Origin: Nocardia brasiliensis IFM 10847
GTDB lineage: Bacteria; Actinomycetota; Actinomycetes; Mycobacteriales; Mycobacteriaceae
Length of the DNA stretch: 35,355 bases
Reading direction: 5' to 3'
Assembly (NCBI RefSeq): GCF_000710915.1
Contig: NZ_BAUA01000207.1
Location: 1-35,355 of the forward strand
In this document: positions 8,230-14,949 of the stretch, in pieces
Numbering within the stretch: position 1 is the stretch's first letter
How the letters are laid out: each line of letters begins with the position of its first letter
Notes under the pieces: model-generated
What the model was told of the DNA's origin: nothing
Databases searched by the model: none
The model's input: the letters and a program-made list of their open reading frames with translations, nothing else
Translations under genes and position numbers: made by a program

Positions 8230-8949
8230 TCAGGGGCCCGGCACCCCTTGTAGTTTGCGCACCTGCGCCGCGGTGAGTTCGCTGAGCACCCGTTCGTCCA
8301 CTGCTTCCGGCGCGGTCACCGCGATCTGCGCCAGCGTGGCCCCGACCTGCACGATCGCCACCGCGGAATGCAAGGTGAGCCCTTCGCTGCTGGTCCGCAC
8401 CTGGAAGGCGGTGGCGGCGTCACCGGCGCGCGGCGGGGTGAGGCCGCCGACGCGGTAGTCGATCGGAATATCGGTGGCGTCGGCGCCGGAGTAGTGGACG
8501 CACTGTCGCAGCGTCGCCTGCATCTGTGCGAACGCGGGTGCGACCGCGTCGTTCCGATAGCTGGCCGCATCGATGTCGATGCTGGAGAAATTCGGCCCCG
8601 CGTACTGGATCGCGGCCTGCGCCAGCGCGCCCGGACGCTGCTCCCCCAATGGTGTGAGCACCTTCGCGCAGTCGGCCGGATCGGTCGGGGTGGTCGGCGC
8701 GCCGGTCGGCGCGTCGGCCCGCGGCGGCAACGCGGTGAAGTCGCGAGGCAGATCGGCGCCGGTGAGCAGCTGCCGATAAAGCCGATCGGAGTCGGTAGCC
8801 GGTGGACTCTGCACCGGCGCGGCGGTCGCGGCCGGGCCGAGCGGCGGCAGCTCCGGTCCCGCGGGGGGCGCGGACGAGGACGAGGACCCGCACGCGGAGA
8901 CGAACGCGGTGGTCGCCGCGGCCAGCATCAGGCCGCGGCCACGGGTCAT
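8230..8949 (-). CDS. lipoprotein, possibly PknH-type sensor domain
   Basis: A 239-residue lipoprotein. The signal sequence MTRGRGLMLAAATTAFVSACG ends in a lipobox with Cys20, followed by a Ser/Pro/Ala-rich linker to about residue 55. The exported domain has one Cys pair (in DPADCAKVL and LRQCVHYSG), probably a disulfide. Its segments QLLTGADLPRDFTALP and IVQVGATLAQIAVTAP are reminiscent of the extracellular sensor domain of PknH and related mycobacterial lipoproteins. That resemblance is from memory and modest. The ATG overlaps the stop of the upstream lipoprotein gene (ATGA), so the two products are probably made together. Confidence 0.75.
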   Translation of the reverse strand: MTRGRGLMLAAATTAFVSACGSSSSSAPPAGPELPPLGPAATAAPVQSPPATDSDRLYRQLLTGADLPRDFTALPPRADAPTGAPTTPTDPADCAKVLTPLGEQRPGALAQAAIQYAGPNFSSIDIDAASYRNDAVAPAFAQMQATLRQCVHYSGADATDIPIDYRVGGLTPPRAGDAATAFQVRTSSEGLTLHSAVAIVQVGATLAQIAVTAPEAVDERVLSELTAAQVRKLQGVPGP

Positions 8950-9899
8950 TCCGTCCACGACACCTGCGTGTCGATCGTCTGTTGCAGCACGCTTTCGCTG
9001 CGCGGATCGTGGTAGGCCTGGTGGCCGCCGACCGTGATCGACCCGGCCACCGGCAGCGGCAGGCCGAGATCGACGGTGATGGTGCCGGTGCCCTGCATGA
9101 CGTAGTCCTGGATGTCGAGCTTGCCCGCGTCGTTGGGCAGGTTCCACACCTTCGACTTCGGCTGCTGCGTGACGTCCAATTCGATGGTCAGCCGGTCGCC
9201 TTCGCGTTTGGTCAGCGTCGCGGTGGTGATCTGTTCGAGGATGACCCCGCCGGTCACCTCCTGGCGCACCGTCCACACCGCGCCCTCGCCGACCGGCTGA
9301 TCGGGGAACGCGATCGAACGGTAGACCGCTTGATAGAAGGCCTGTTCCAGCGCGGCTCTGGCCGGGTTCGAGGTTTCCGGTGCGGGCTCGAGCCGCAGCG
9401 CGGTGATCGCGCCCAGATCGCTCAGATCGAAACCGGCGTGCGAGCCGTCGGTCTTCGTCAACGCCTTGGCCAGCGTCGGATCCGGGGTGGTGACGGCGCC
9501 GAGCGTGAGATCGATGCCGTCCGCGTCGGTTTTCGCGGTCATCGGGATCGACAACGCGGGCGTGGAGAAGTCGCGCGCGTCCTGATCGTTGATCTGCTGC
9601 TCGATCCGGTGCGAGGTATGCAGCGTCACCTGCTGCACGGTGCCCGCCGGATAGTCGGGCCGCAGCAGCGAGCGCGGCTCCGCGCCGGGCGACACGACGG
9701 TGGTGATCGCGGCCGGAATGGGCACGGTCACTTCTTTTCCGTAACCGAGCGGCTCGGTGCTGTCGGCCTCCGACCGCGACTGAGCGCCGTCGCTGCAGCC
9801 GGTTCCGAACGTGGTCAGGCCGACCGCGAGCACTATGAGCAGCACACCCGAGCGCGCACGCCTGGGAATGTGGGGGGAAGACAACACCGTCACGAGCAT
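8946..9899 (-). CDS. exported lipoprotein of unknown function
   Basis: A 317-residue protein with a positively charged N terminus (SPHIPRRARSG), a hydrophobic core VLLIVLAVGLTTFG and a lipobox-like TGC at about residue 35. The mature part has many alternating strand-like segments (GVILEQITTATLTKREGDRL, ITVDLGLPLPVAGSITVGG), suggesting a beta-rich fold. It has no catalytic motif and no cysteine beyond the lipid anchor. The end of the protein repeats the theme of a periplasmic substrate-binding or scaffold domain, but I cannot name a family. It is the first gene of a two-lipoprotein operon, divergent from lspA, whose product matures lipoproteins. Confidence 0.75.
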   Translation of the reverse strand: MLVTVLSSPHIPRRARSGVLLIVLAVGLTTFGTGCSDGAQSRSEADSTEPLGYGKEVTVPIPAAITTVVSPGAEPRSLLRPDYPAGTVQQVTLHTSHRIEQQINDQDARDFSTPALSIPMTAKTDADGIDLTLGAVTTPDPTLAKALTKTDGSHAGFDLSDLGAITALRLEPAPETSNPARAALEQAFYQAVYRSIAFPDQPVGEGAVWTVRQEVTGGVILEQITTATLTKREGDRLTIELDVTQQPKSKVWNLPNDAGKLDIQDYVMQGTGTITVDLGLPLPVAGSITVGGHQAYHDPRSESVLQQTIDTQVSWTE

Positions 9900-9975
9900 C
9901 AGGGTACGACCGGTTCCTGAGTGTCAGCTGGGACTTGCGGGTGACCACCGCACAAGGTGTCGCGTCGCTCGAGCG
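9900..9975. promoter_or_regulatory. divergent promoter region, lipoprotein operon and lspA
   Basis: Seventy-six bases separate the two divergent start codons. A perfect 12-base palindrome, TCGCTCGAGCGA, spans 9965-9976 and touches the lspA start. No clear -35/-10 pair was recognised. Confidence 0.35.
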
Positions 9976-10671
9976 ATGATGGTGGGTGTGAGTGATGACC
10001 GGCCGCCCGAGGAGAACCCCGCACCGACCGCTGAGGGAGCGGCGGCTGCCACGCCGTCCGCACCGTCGGCGACGCCCCCGGGCACGGGCGCGACACCACC
10101 GGACACACCGGCGCGCCCACCGCAGCGGTTACGCACCCTGCTGATCATCGCCGCGGTGCTGCTGGCCCTCGACCTGCTCACCAAGAGCATCGTGGTGGCG
10201 AACCTGAAGCCGGGCGAGCCGGTCTCGATCATCGGCGATTTCGCCAGGTTCAGCCTGGTCCGCAATCCCGGTGCGGCGTTCTCCATGGCGACCGGCATGA
10301 CCTGGCTGCTCACCCTGGTCGCGACGGCCGTGGTGATCGGCGTGATCCGGATCGGGCGCACGCTGCGCTCGCTGTGGTGGGCCATCGGTCTCGGCATGGT
10401 GCTGGGCGGCGCGCTCGGTAACCTGGTGGACCGGTTGTTCCGTGCACCGGGACCGTTGCAGGGGCATGTGGTCGACTTCATCGCGATCGGCTGGTGGCCG
10501 GTGTTCAACGTGGCGGACTCCTCGATCGTGTGCGGCGCGATCCTGCTGGTGGTGCTGACCGTGTTCGGATTCGAGCCGAACGGCACGCGGACCGGACGCG
10601 ACACCACCGAGGACAGTGCCGTCGAACCCGCCGCGCCGAGCAAGACCGGCACCGAAGGACACACGGCATGA
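9976..10671 (+). CDS. lspA: lipoprotein signal peptidase II
   Basis: LspA, the membrane aspartyl protease that removes signal peptides from diacylglyceryl-modified prolipoproteins. It is 231 residues if started at ATG 9976. ATG 9979 and GTG 9988 are alternatives, and no strong ribosome binding site decides among them. The first 50 residues are a disordered Pro/Ala/Thr-rich extension absent from the E. coli enzyme. Four membrane helices follow. Family signatures are VRNPGAAFS, GGALGNLVDRL with catalytic Asp152, and PVFNVADSSI with catalytic Asp181. The C terminus is a short polar tail. The stop overlaps the start of the pseudouridine synthase gene (ATGA), the same pairing I recall in mycobacteria. 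Confidence 0.95.
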   Translation: MMVGVSDDRPPEENPAPTAEGAAAATPSAPSATPPGTGATPPDTPARPPQRLRTLLIIAAVLLALDLLTKSIVVANLKPGEPVSIIGDFARFSLVRNPGAAFSMATGMTWLLTLVATAVVIGVIRIGRTLRSLWWAIGLGMVLGGALGNLVDRLFRAPGPLQGHVVDFIAIGWWPVFNVADSSIVCGAILLVVLTVFGFEPNGTRTGRDTTEDSAVEPAAPSKTGTEGHTA

Positions 10672-11594
10672 GGGAGACACGCACCATGCCCGTGCCCGAC
10701 GGGCTCGACGGCATGCGGGTCGACGCGGGACTGTCCCGGCTGCTCGGCCTTTCCCGCACTGCGGTCGCGGCGCTTGCCGAGGAAGGCAGTGTGCAGCTCG
10801 ACGGCATCGCGGCGGGCAAGTCCGATCGGCTGGCCGCGGGCGCCTGGCTCGAGGTGGTGTTCCCGGAACCCAAGCGGGAGCTGAAGATCGAGGCCGCGCC
10901 GGTCGAGGGCATGCGCATCCTCTACGCGGACGACGACATCGTCGCGGTGGACAAGCCGGTCGGCGTCGCGGCGCACACCGGCGTCGGCTGGACCGGGCCG
11001 ACCGTGATCGGCGGCCTCGCCGCGGCGGGTTATCGCATCTCCACCTCCGGCGCGCACGAGCGCCAGGGCATCGTGCACCGGCTCGACGTCGGCACCTCCG
11101 GGGTGATGGTGGTCGCGCAGTCCGAGCACGCGTACACGGTGCTCAAGCGGGCATTCAAACAGCGCACCATCGAGAAGCGGTATCACGCACTGGTGCAGGG
11201 ACATCCGGACCCGAGCAGCGGCACCATCGACGCGCCGATCGGCCGGGCCCGGGGCAACGACTGGAAGTTCGCGGTCACCGCCGACGGGCGCCCCAGCATC
11301 ACGCACTACGACACCATCGAGGCCTTCCAGGCCGCCAGCCTGCTCGACATCCATCTGGAAACCGGTCGCACCCACCAGATCCGGGTGCATTTCTCGGCGA
11401 TCCGGCACCCCTGCTGTGGTGACCTCACCTACGGCGCGGACCCGCGCCTGGCCGAACGGCTCGGTCTGGAACGGCAATGGCTGCACGCCCGTTCGCTCGG
11501 TTTCCACCATCCGGCCGACGGCCGCTGGCTGGAGATCACCAGCGAATACCCCGACGATCTGAAGAACGCCGTGGACGTCCTGCGCAATGCCTGA
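10668..11594 (+). CDS. rluD: RluA/RluD family 23S rRNA pseudouridine synthase
   Basis: A 308-residue pseudouridine synthase. The ATG at 10668 overlaps the lspA stop and has GAAGGA at 10654-10659 as ribosome binding site. Residues 18-65 form an S4 RNA-binding domain (MRVDAGLSRLLGLSR). The catalytic domain carries the RluA-family signature GIVHRLDVGTSGVMVVAQ with the nucleophilic Asp, then KRYHALVQG, and the RTHQIRVHFSAIRHP segment near the C-terminal third. By family it isomerises uridines in 23S rRNA (positions 1911/1915/1917 for RluD). The exact target positions are not shown by sequence. It is cytoplasmic and part of a three-gene overlapping operon. Confidence 0.92.
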   Translation: MRETRTMPVPDGLDGMRVDAGLSRLLGLSRTAVAALAEEGSVQLDGIAAGKSDRLAAGAWLEVVFPEPKRELKIEAAPVEGMRILYADDDIVAVDKPVGVAAHTGVGWTGPTVIGGLAAAGYRISTSGAHERQGIVHRLDVGTSGVMVVAQSEHAYTVLKRAFKQRTIEKRYHALVQGHPDPSSGTIDAPIGRARGNDWKFAVTADGRPSITHYDTIEAFQAASLLDIHLETGRTHQIRVHFSAIRHPCCGDLTYGADPRLAERLGLERQWLHARSLGFHHPADGRWLEITSEYPDDLKNAVDVLRNA

Positions 11595-12342
11595 CCGGCG
11601 GTCGCCGGACTCCGCTGGGGCGCAAGCCGATTCCGCTCCGGCGGGGCAAGCCGATTCCGCTCCGGCGGGGAGAGCCGGAGCGCGGCGCGGCTCGCTGCGC
11701 CGGGGGCTCCTCTTCGGCGCCGTGGTCGTTGTCGTCGTCGGTCTCGTCGTGCTGCTGGGTGTGCTGAGCCCGCCACGGGAGGCGGGCGTCTTCACGGATC
11801 GGCTCGGCCCGGAACGTGGCGAACAGGTCGCCGATTACCTTGCCCGGGCGCGGGATTCACTGAACGGCACGGACGACGGCGAGCACTGGGCCCTGGTGTC
11901 GTTCACCGAAGCCGTTGCCCCCGAGCAGATCCCGCCGCACAGCGGCGGCCTGCGCGTCGCCCAGGTGCTGTACCGGGTGCAGATACCACGCGTGCAGACC
12001 CCGCTCGTGGCCGTGCCGGTGCCCGCGGGCGACGCGGCGGCCGTCGCCTCCGCCGACGCCGCGGCCTGGCTGCTCCCGCGCCCCGGGCCCGACGAACGAT
12101 CCACCCGGATCATCGCGCTTTCGGCCGCCCGCCTCCGGGCCGGCTGCCCCTGCACGGTGGGCTTGGTACTGCGCGGCCCCCTCGAAAGCCTTCGAAACCT
12201 GGCCGCCCAGAACGGCGTCCGCGCCGTGCAAGCCCTCCCCGCCGACGCGGTAGCCGGCCGCTTCGCCGTCGTCCCCCTGCTCCCCGACCAACTCGACACC
12301 GCCCTCCCCGGCCCCGACGACGGCCCGGTTCCGGATCGCTGA
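11587..12342 (+). CDS. single-pass membrane protein of unknown function
   Basis: A 251-residue protein starting inside the end of the pseudouridine synthase gene (8-base overlap). The N-terminal 38 residues are cytoplasmic and repetitive, with QADSAPAG twice. A membrane helix (LLFGAVVVVVVGLVVLLGVL) follows at about 41-60. The remaining 190 residues are predicted outside the membrane, with a single Cys-Pro-Cys motif in RAGCPCTVGLVLRG. That CPC is unusual in an exported actinobacterial domain and could bind metal or form a vicinal disulfide. I do not recognise the family. The coupling to lspA and rluD suggests constitutive expression. It ends 7 bases before the convergent hydrolase gene. Confidence 0.8.
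   Translation: MPDRRSPDSAGAQADSAPAGQADSAPAGRAGARRGSLRRGLLFGAVVVVVVGLVVLLGVLSPPREAGVFTDRLGPERGEQVADYLARARDSLNGTDDGEHWALVSFTEAVAPEQIPPHSGGLRVAQVLYRVQIPRVQTPLVAVPVPAGDAAAVASADAAAWLLPRPGPDERSTRIIALSAARLRAGCPCTVGLVLRGPLESLRNLAAQNGVRAVQALPADAVAGRFAVVPLLPDQLDTALPGPDDGPVPDR
11622..11669 (+). repeat. 24-base tandem repeat, two copies, in coding sequence
   Basis: Two exact 24-base units (11622-11645 and 11646-11669) encode QADSAPAG twice near the N terminus of the membrane protein. A degenerate partial copy precedes them. The unit is in frame, so copy-number change would lengthen or shorten the cytoplasmic tail by eight residues without a frameshift. Confidence 0.85.
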
Positions 12343-12349
12343 CCGAATT

Positions 12350-13315
12350 TCAGTGCCGCAGGATCCAGTCGGCGATGTCGTCGACAGCGGCAGGGTCGAC
12401 ATGCTGGGCCGGTTCGTATTCGGCGGCGGTCGACGGCCCGGTGCCCGGGAAGAACATGTGGTTGGCAGCGGGATAGGTGCGAATCGTGACATCGGTGCGC
12501 GAGGCCAAACCCGCCCGCCAACGGCTCAGGTCGTCCTCGACGGTCACCTGGTAGTCACGATCGCCCTGCAGGAGCAGCATCGGCTGCGGCAGCGCCGCTG
12601 CGGTACCGACCTGGTCGTAGTGCAACAGGTCCAGCCAGTAGGCCCCACCCATACCGAAAGGCAGGACGTGCGCAGGGGTTTCGCGAGACAGGCCGGGACT
12701 GTCCACCACCGCCGCCGCGCGCGTGAAGGTTTCGACCATGGCATCGGCCTGCGCGCCCGGGGCGACGGACGCCAGATAGCGTGCCACCCGCACCGCGGCC
12801 CGGTGCATCGGTTCGGCGTCGGCGGCGAGCAGCACCAGCCCGGCGACCGTGGGCTCAGCGGCCGCGACCCGGGGCGCCAGCTTGCCCCCCATGCTGTGCC
12901 CGACGACGAAAGTCCGTACCGGATCGACGTTCTCCGACTCGCGCAGCAGCCGCAGCGCTGACACCGCATGGGGCACGTACTCCACCGCCACGGTGAAGTC
13001 GGGGTCGGCCGTCACCTCGGGGTGGGTGTAGGTGACCTTGTCGAACCGAACCACCACGATGCCCCGGCTCGCCAATCCCCAGGCGAGATCCTTCAGTGGC
13101 TTGTTCGGCCCGAATGTGTAGTCACGATCGAAAGGCCCTCCCCCACCGAGTAATACGGCCCCGGGACCAGCGTGTGCACCGCGCGGCGCGGTCACCGTGC
13201 CGGGCACCGCACGATCACCCGCGTCGAGCATGACGTCGTACTCGTCGAACGTGCCGGGATCGACGCGGTCCGGGACAGTCCACGCGGATGCCAGGTCCGC
13301 CTCTTCTATTCTCAT
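12350..13315 (-). CDS. alpha/beta hydrolase (dienelactone hydrolase-like)
   Basis: A 321-residue cytoplasmic hydrolase. The ATG at 13315 (MRIEEADL) is chosen because the frame upstream runs through the divergent regulator's promoter. It has the oxyanion segment AVLLGGGGPFDRD, the nucleophile elbow GHSMGGKLAP, the acid in LLLQGDRDYQVT and the catalytic His in YPAANHMFFPG. The N-terminal 60 residues form a beta-rich cap with the phrase RAVPGTVTAPRG found in acyl esterases of the BAAT/DLH group. There is no signal peptide. It is divergent from a winged-helix regulator with only 37 bases between start codons, so that regulator very probably controls it. Confidence 0.88.
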   Translation of the reverse strand: MRIEEADLASAWTVPDRVDPGTFDEYDVMLDAGDRAVPGTVTAPRGAHAGPGAVLLGGGGPFDRDYTFGPNKPLKDLAWGLASRGIVVVRFDKVTYTHPEVTADPDFTVAVEYVPHAVSALRLLRESENVDPVRTFVVGHSMGGKLAPRVAAAEPTVAGLVLLAADAEPMHRAAVRVARYLASVAPGAQADAMVETFTRAAAVVDSPGLSRETPAHVLPFGMGGAYWLDLLHYDQVGTAAALPQPMLLLQGDRDYQVTVEDDLSRWRAGLASRTDVTIRTYPAANHMFFPGTGPSTAAEYEPAQHVDPAAVDDIADWILRH

Positions 13316-13352
13316 GTTTGAGAACGTTATCAGATGTGAGAAAGTTAGACCT
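13311..13352. promoter_or_regulatory. candidate operator with 18-base-spaced direct repeat
   Basis: The gap between the divergent hydrolase and regulator genes holds TGAGAACGTTA at 13319-13329 and TGAGAAAGTTA at 13337-13347. These are two 11-base copies differing at one base, 18 bases apart, so on nearly the same helix face. A small inverted repeat, CTCA-N4-TGAG, lies at 13311-13322. The sequence is AT-rich against its surroundings. This is the natural binding place for the adjacent winged-helix regulator. Confidence 0.6.
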
Positions 13353-13892
13353 ATGGACTCCGTCGATCTACTGGCGCATCCGGTGCGCCTGCGCCTCGTG
13401 CACGCGCTGCGCGGCGGCCGGACGCTCACCACCGCTCAGTTGTGCGCACGGCTGCCCGATGTCTCCAAAGCCACCGTGTACCGGCACGTAGACCTACTCG
13501 CAGGCCACGGCATCCTGGAAGTGGCACAGGAGCAACGGGTCCGGGGTGTGCTCGAACGGCACTATCGGTTGCGTGACGAGCGTGCGGCCATCGAAGACGA
13601 CGCCGCCCAGGCCCTCACCGCCGAAGACCACCGCCGCGTCTTCGCGATCGCCATGACCACCCTGCTCGCCGAGTTCAACGCCTATCTCGACCGCGACGAC
13701 GCCGATCCCGCCGCCGACCTCGTCGGCTACCGACAGCACGCGATCTGGTTGAGCGACAACGAGGTCCAAGATCTCATCGGCGCGCTGCGCGCGGCCATCG
13801 TACCGGTCCTCGGCAACGAGTCCGCCCCGCAGCGTGCGCGATATCTCCTGAGCCCCATCCTCTTCCCCGTGGCGGAGCCGCCGCGGGAGTAA
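13353..13892 (+). CDS. winged-helix transcriptional regulator (ArsR-like)
   Basis: A 179-residue DNA-binding protein. The ATG at 13353 is chosen because the frame upstream crosses the promoter of the divergent hydrolase. Residues 1-75 form a winged helix: MDSVDLLAHPVRLRLVHAL is the typical first helix pair of ArsR-like repressors, LCARLPDVSKATVYRHVDLL is the recognition helix region, and LAGHGILEVAQEQRVRGVLE is the wing. The C-terminal 100 residues are helical and may bind a ligand or form the dimer. No metal-binding cysteine motif is present. It probably represses the divergent hydrolase and itself. Confidence 0.85.
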   Translation: MDSVDLLAHPVRLRLVHALRGGRTLTTAQLCARLPDVSKATVYRHVDLLAGHGILEVAQEQRVRGVLERHYRLRDERAAIEDDAAQALTAEDHRRVFAIAMTTLLAEFNAYLDRDDADPAADLVGYRQHAIWLSDNEVQDLIGALRAAIVPVLGNESAPQRARYLLSPILFPVAEPPRE

Positions 13893-13922
13893 CTCGATCG
13901 GCGCGTGCTGCCGACACTCGGG

Positions 13923-13972
13923 CAGGCCTCTGCCGGGATGAGTCAACCCCGTGTCATCCCGGCAGAGGCCTG
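13923..13972. terminator. 19-base-stem hairpin between convergent genes
   Basis: CAGGCCTCTGCCGGGATGA at 13923-13941 pairs perfectly with 13954-13972 across a 12-base loop. A short TTT follows on the plus strand (13974-13976). It is the strongest hairpin in the window and should stop transcripts of the winged-helix regulator gene, possibly from both sides. Confidence 0.88.
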
Positions 13973-13976
13973 ATTT

Positions 13977-14040
13977 CACCGCGGTGCGGCCATGGGGCAC
14001 CGCGGTGGCTCGGTGCGACTCCGGGGCGGGCCGGAGTCGC
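13977..14040. terminator. two further hairpins downstream of the PhzF-like gene
   Basis: CACCGCGGTGC at 13977-13987 pairs with 13997-14007 (11 bases, 9-base loop). GCGACTCCGG at 14015-14024 pairs with 14031-14040 (10 bases, 6-base loop). With the stem at 13923-13972 this makes three stacked hairpins in 118 bases. The last ends 10 bases from the minus-strand stop of the PhzF-like gene. Confidence 0.65.
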
Positions 14041-14050
14041 GCGGATTCGG

Positions 14051-14869
14051 TCAGTCCGGTAGGCGCACAACGCCGTCCAGGTAGCGGCGGCAGCGGCCGG
14101 TCAGCAGCACGCGGTCGCCGACGAGCTCGCAACGGAGGCTGCCGCCGCGCCGGGACAGCTGACGGGCGGTGAGCTCGGTCCGGCCGAGTTCGGTCGCCCA
14201 CAGCGGAACCAGTTGCGCGTGCGCCGATCCGGTGACCGGGTCCTCGGGCACGCCGACGCCGGGCGCGAAGAAGCGCGAGACGAAGTCGGTGTCCGCGCCT
14301 CGCGCGGTGACGATCGCGCCGCGCGCCAACGGCGGGAACGCGGTGAAAATCGGTTCGGCGTCGCGGACTTCCTGTTCGGTGGCCACCACGATCACCTCGT
14401 CCGCGCCGGTGAACGCGCGCACCGGGCGGACGCCGAGCGCGGCGACGAGCACGACGTCGGGCTGTACCTCGGCCGCGGGTACGGCGGGCAGATCGAGCAC
14501 GAATTCGTCGTCGTCGGTGCGGTCTACGTGCAGCCAGCCGCTGCGGGTGAAGAAGCTCACCCGATCGGCGCCCGGATGCATATCCTCCAAAATCTGTGCG
14601 GCACTGGCCACCGTGGCGTGCCCGCACATGTCCACCTCCACCGCCGGGGTGAACCAGCGCAGGTGGAACGCGGGCCACTCCCCCGGCGGGGCGCCCGCGT
14701 CGGGCGGTAATTCCGCGGTGTAGAAGGCGGTTTCGGCGAGGTTGTTCTCCTCGGCCAGGTGTTGCAGCAACGTGTCCGGGAGCCATGACGGGAGCGGCAT
14801 CACCGCGGCTGGGTTGCCCGAGAACGGTGCGTCCGCGAACGCGTCGATCTGGTGCAGCAGTACCTCCAT
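14051..14869 (-). CDS. PhzF-like isomerase family protein
   Basis: A 272-residue protein of the PhzF/diaminopimelate-epimerase-like fold. Seen are the N-terminal QIDAFADAPFSGNPAAVM signature, NNLAETAFYT with the catalytic Glu of PhzF, LRWFTPAVEVDMCGHATVAS, and DPVTGSAHAQLVPLWA in the second domain. In phenazine producers PhzF isomerises trans-2,3-dihydro-3-hydroxyanthranilate, but no other phenazine genes are present here, so a housekeeping role on another substrate is more likely. The start at 14869 is supported by the conserved N terminus. Upstream on the same strand is the P-type ATPase gene, 80 bases away. Co-transcription is possible but not shown. Confidence 0.9.
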   Translation of the reverse strand: MEVLLHQIDAFADAPFSGNPAAVMPLPSWLPDTLLQHLAEENNLAETAFYTAELPPDAGAPPGEWPAFHLRWFTPAVEVDMCGHATVASAAQILEDMHPGADRVSFFTRSGWLHVDRTDDDEFVLDLPAVPAAEVQPDVVLVAALGVRPVRAFTGADEVIVVATEQEVRDAEPIFTAFPPLARGAIVTARGADTDFVSRFFAPGVGVPEDPVTGSAHAQLVPLWATELGRTELTARQLSRRGGSLRCELVGDRVLLTGRCRRYLDGVVRLPD

Positions 14870-14949
14870 AATGGGAGAAGGTACTCCAACACTGAATACG
14901 CGCCTCGCACAAGGCTTCTCGCGGCGCGCCGGGTCAGGTGTCCAGTTTG

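Noticed and set aside
8950..9948. Extension of the 239-residue lipoprotein into a 572-residue frame
   Set aside because: The upstream part is the shadow of the neighbouring lipoprotein gene. The lipoprotein signal peptide at 8949 marks the true start.
14051..14869. Phenazine biosynthesis cluster around the PhzF-like gene
   Set aside because: No other phz-type gene is nearby. PhzF-like proteins are common outside phenazine pathways.
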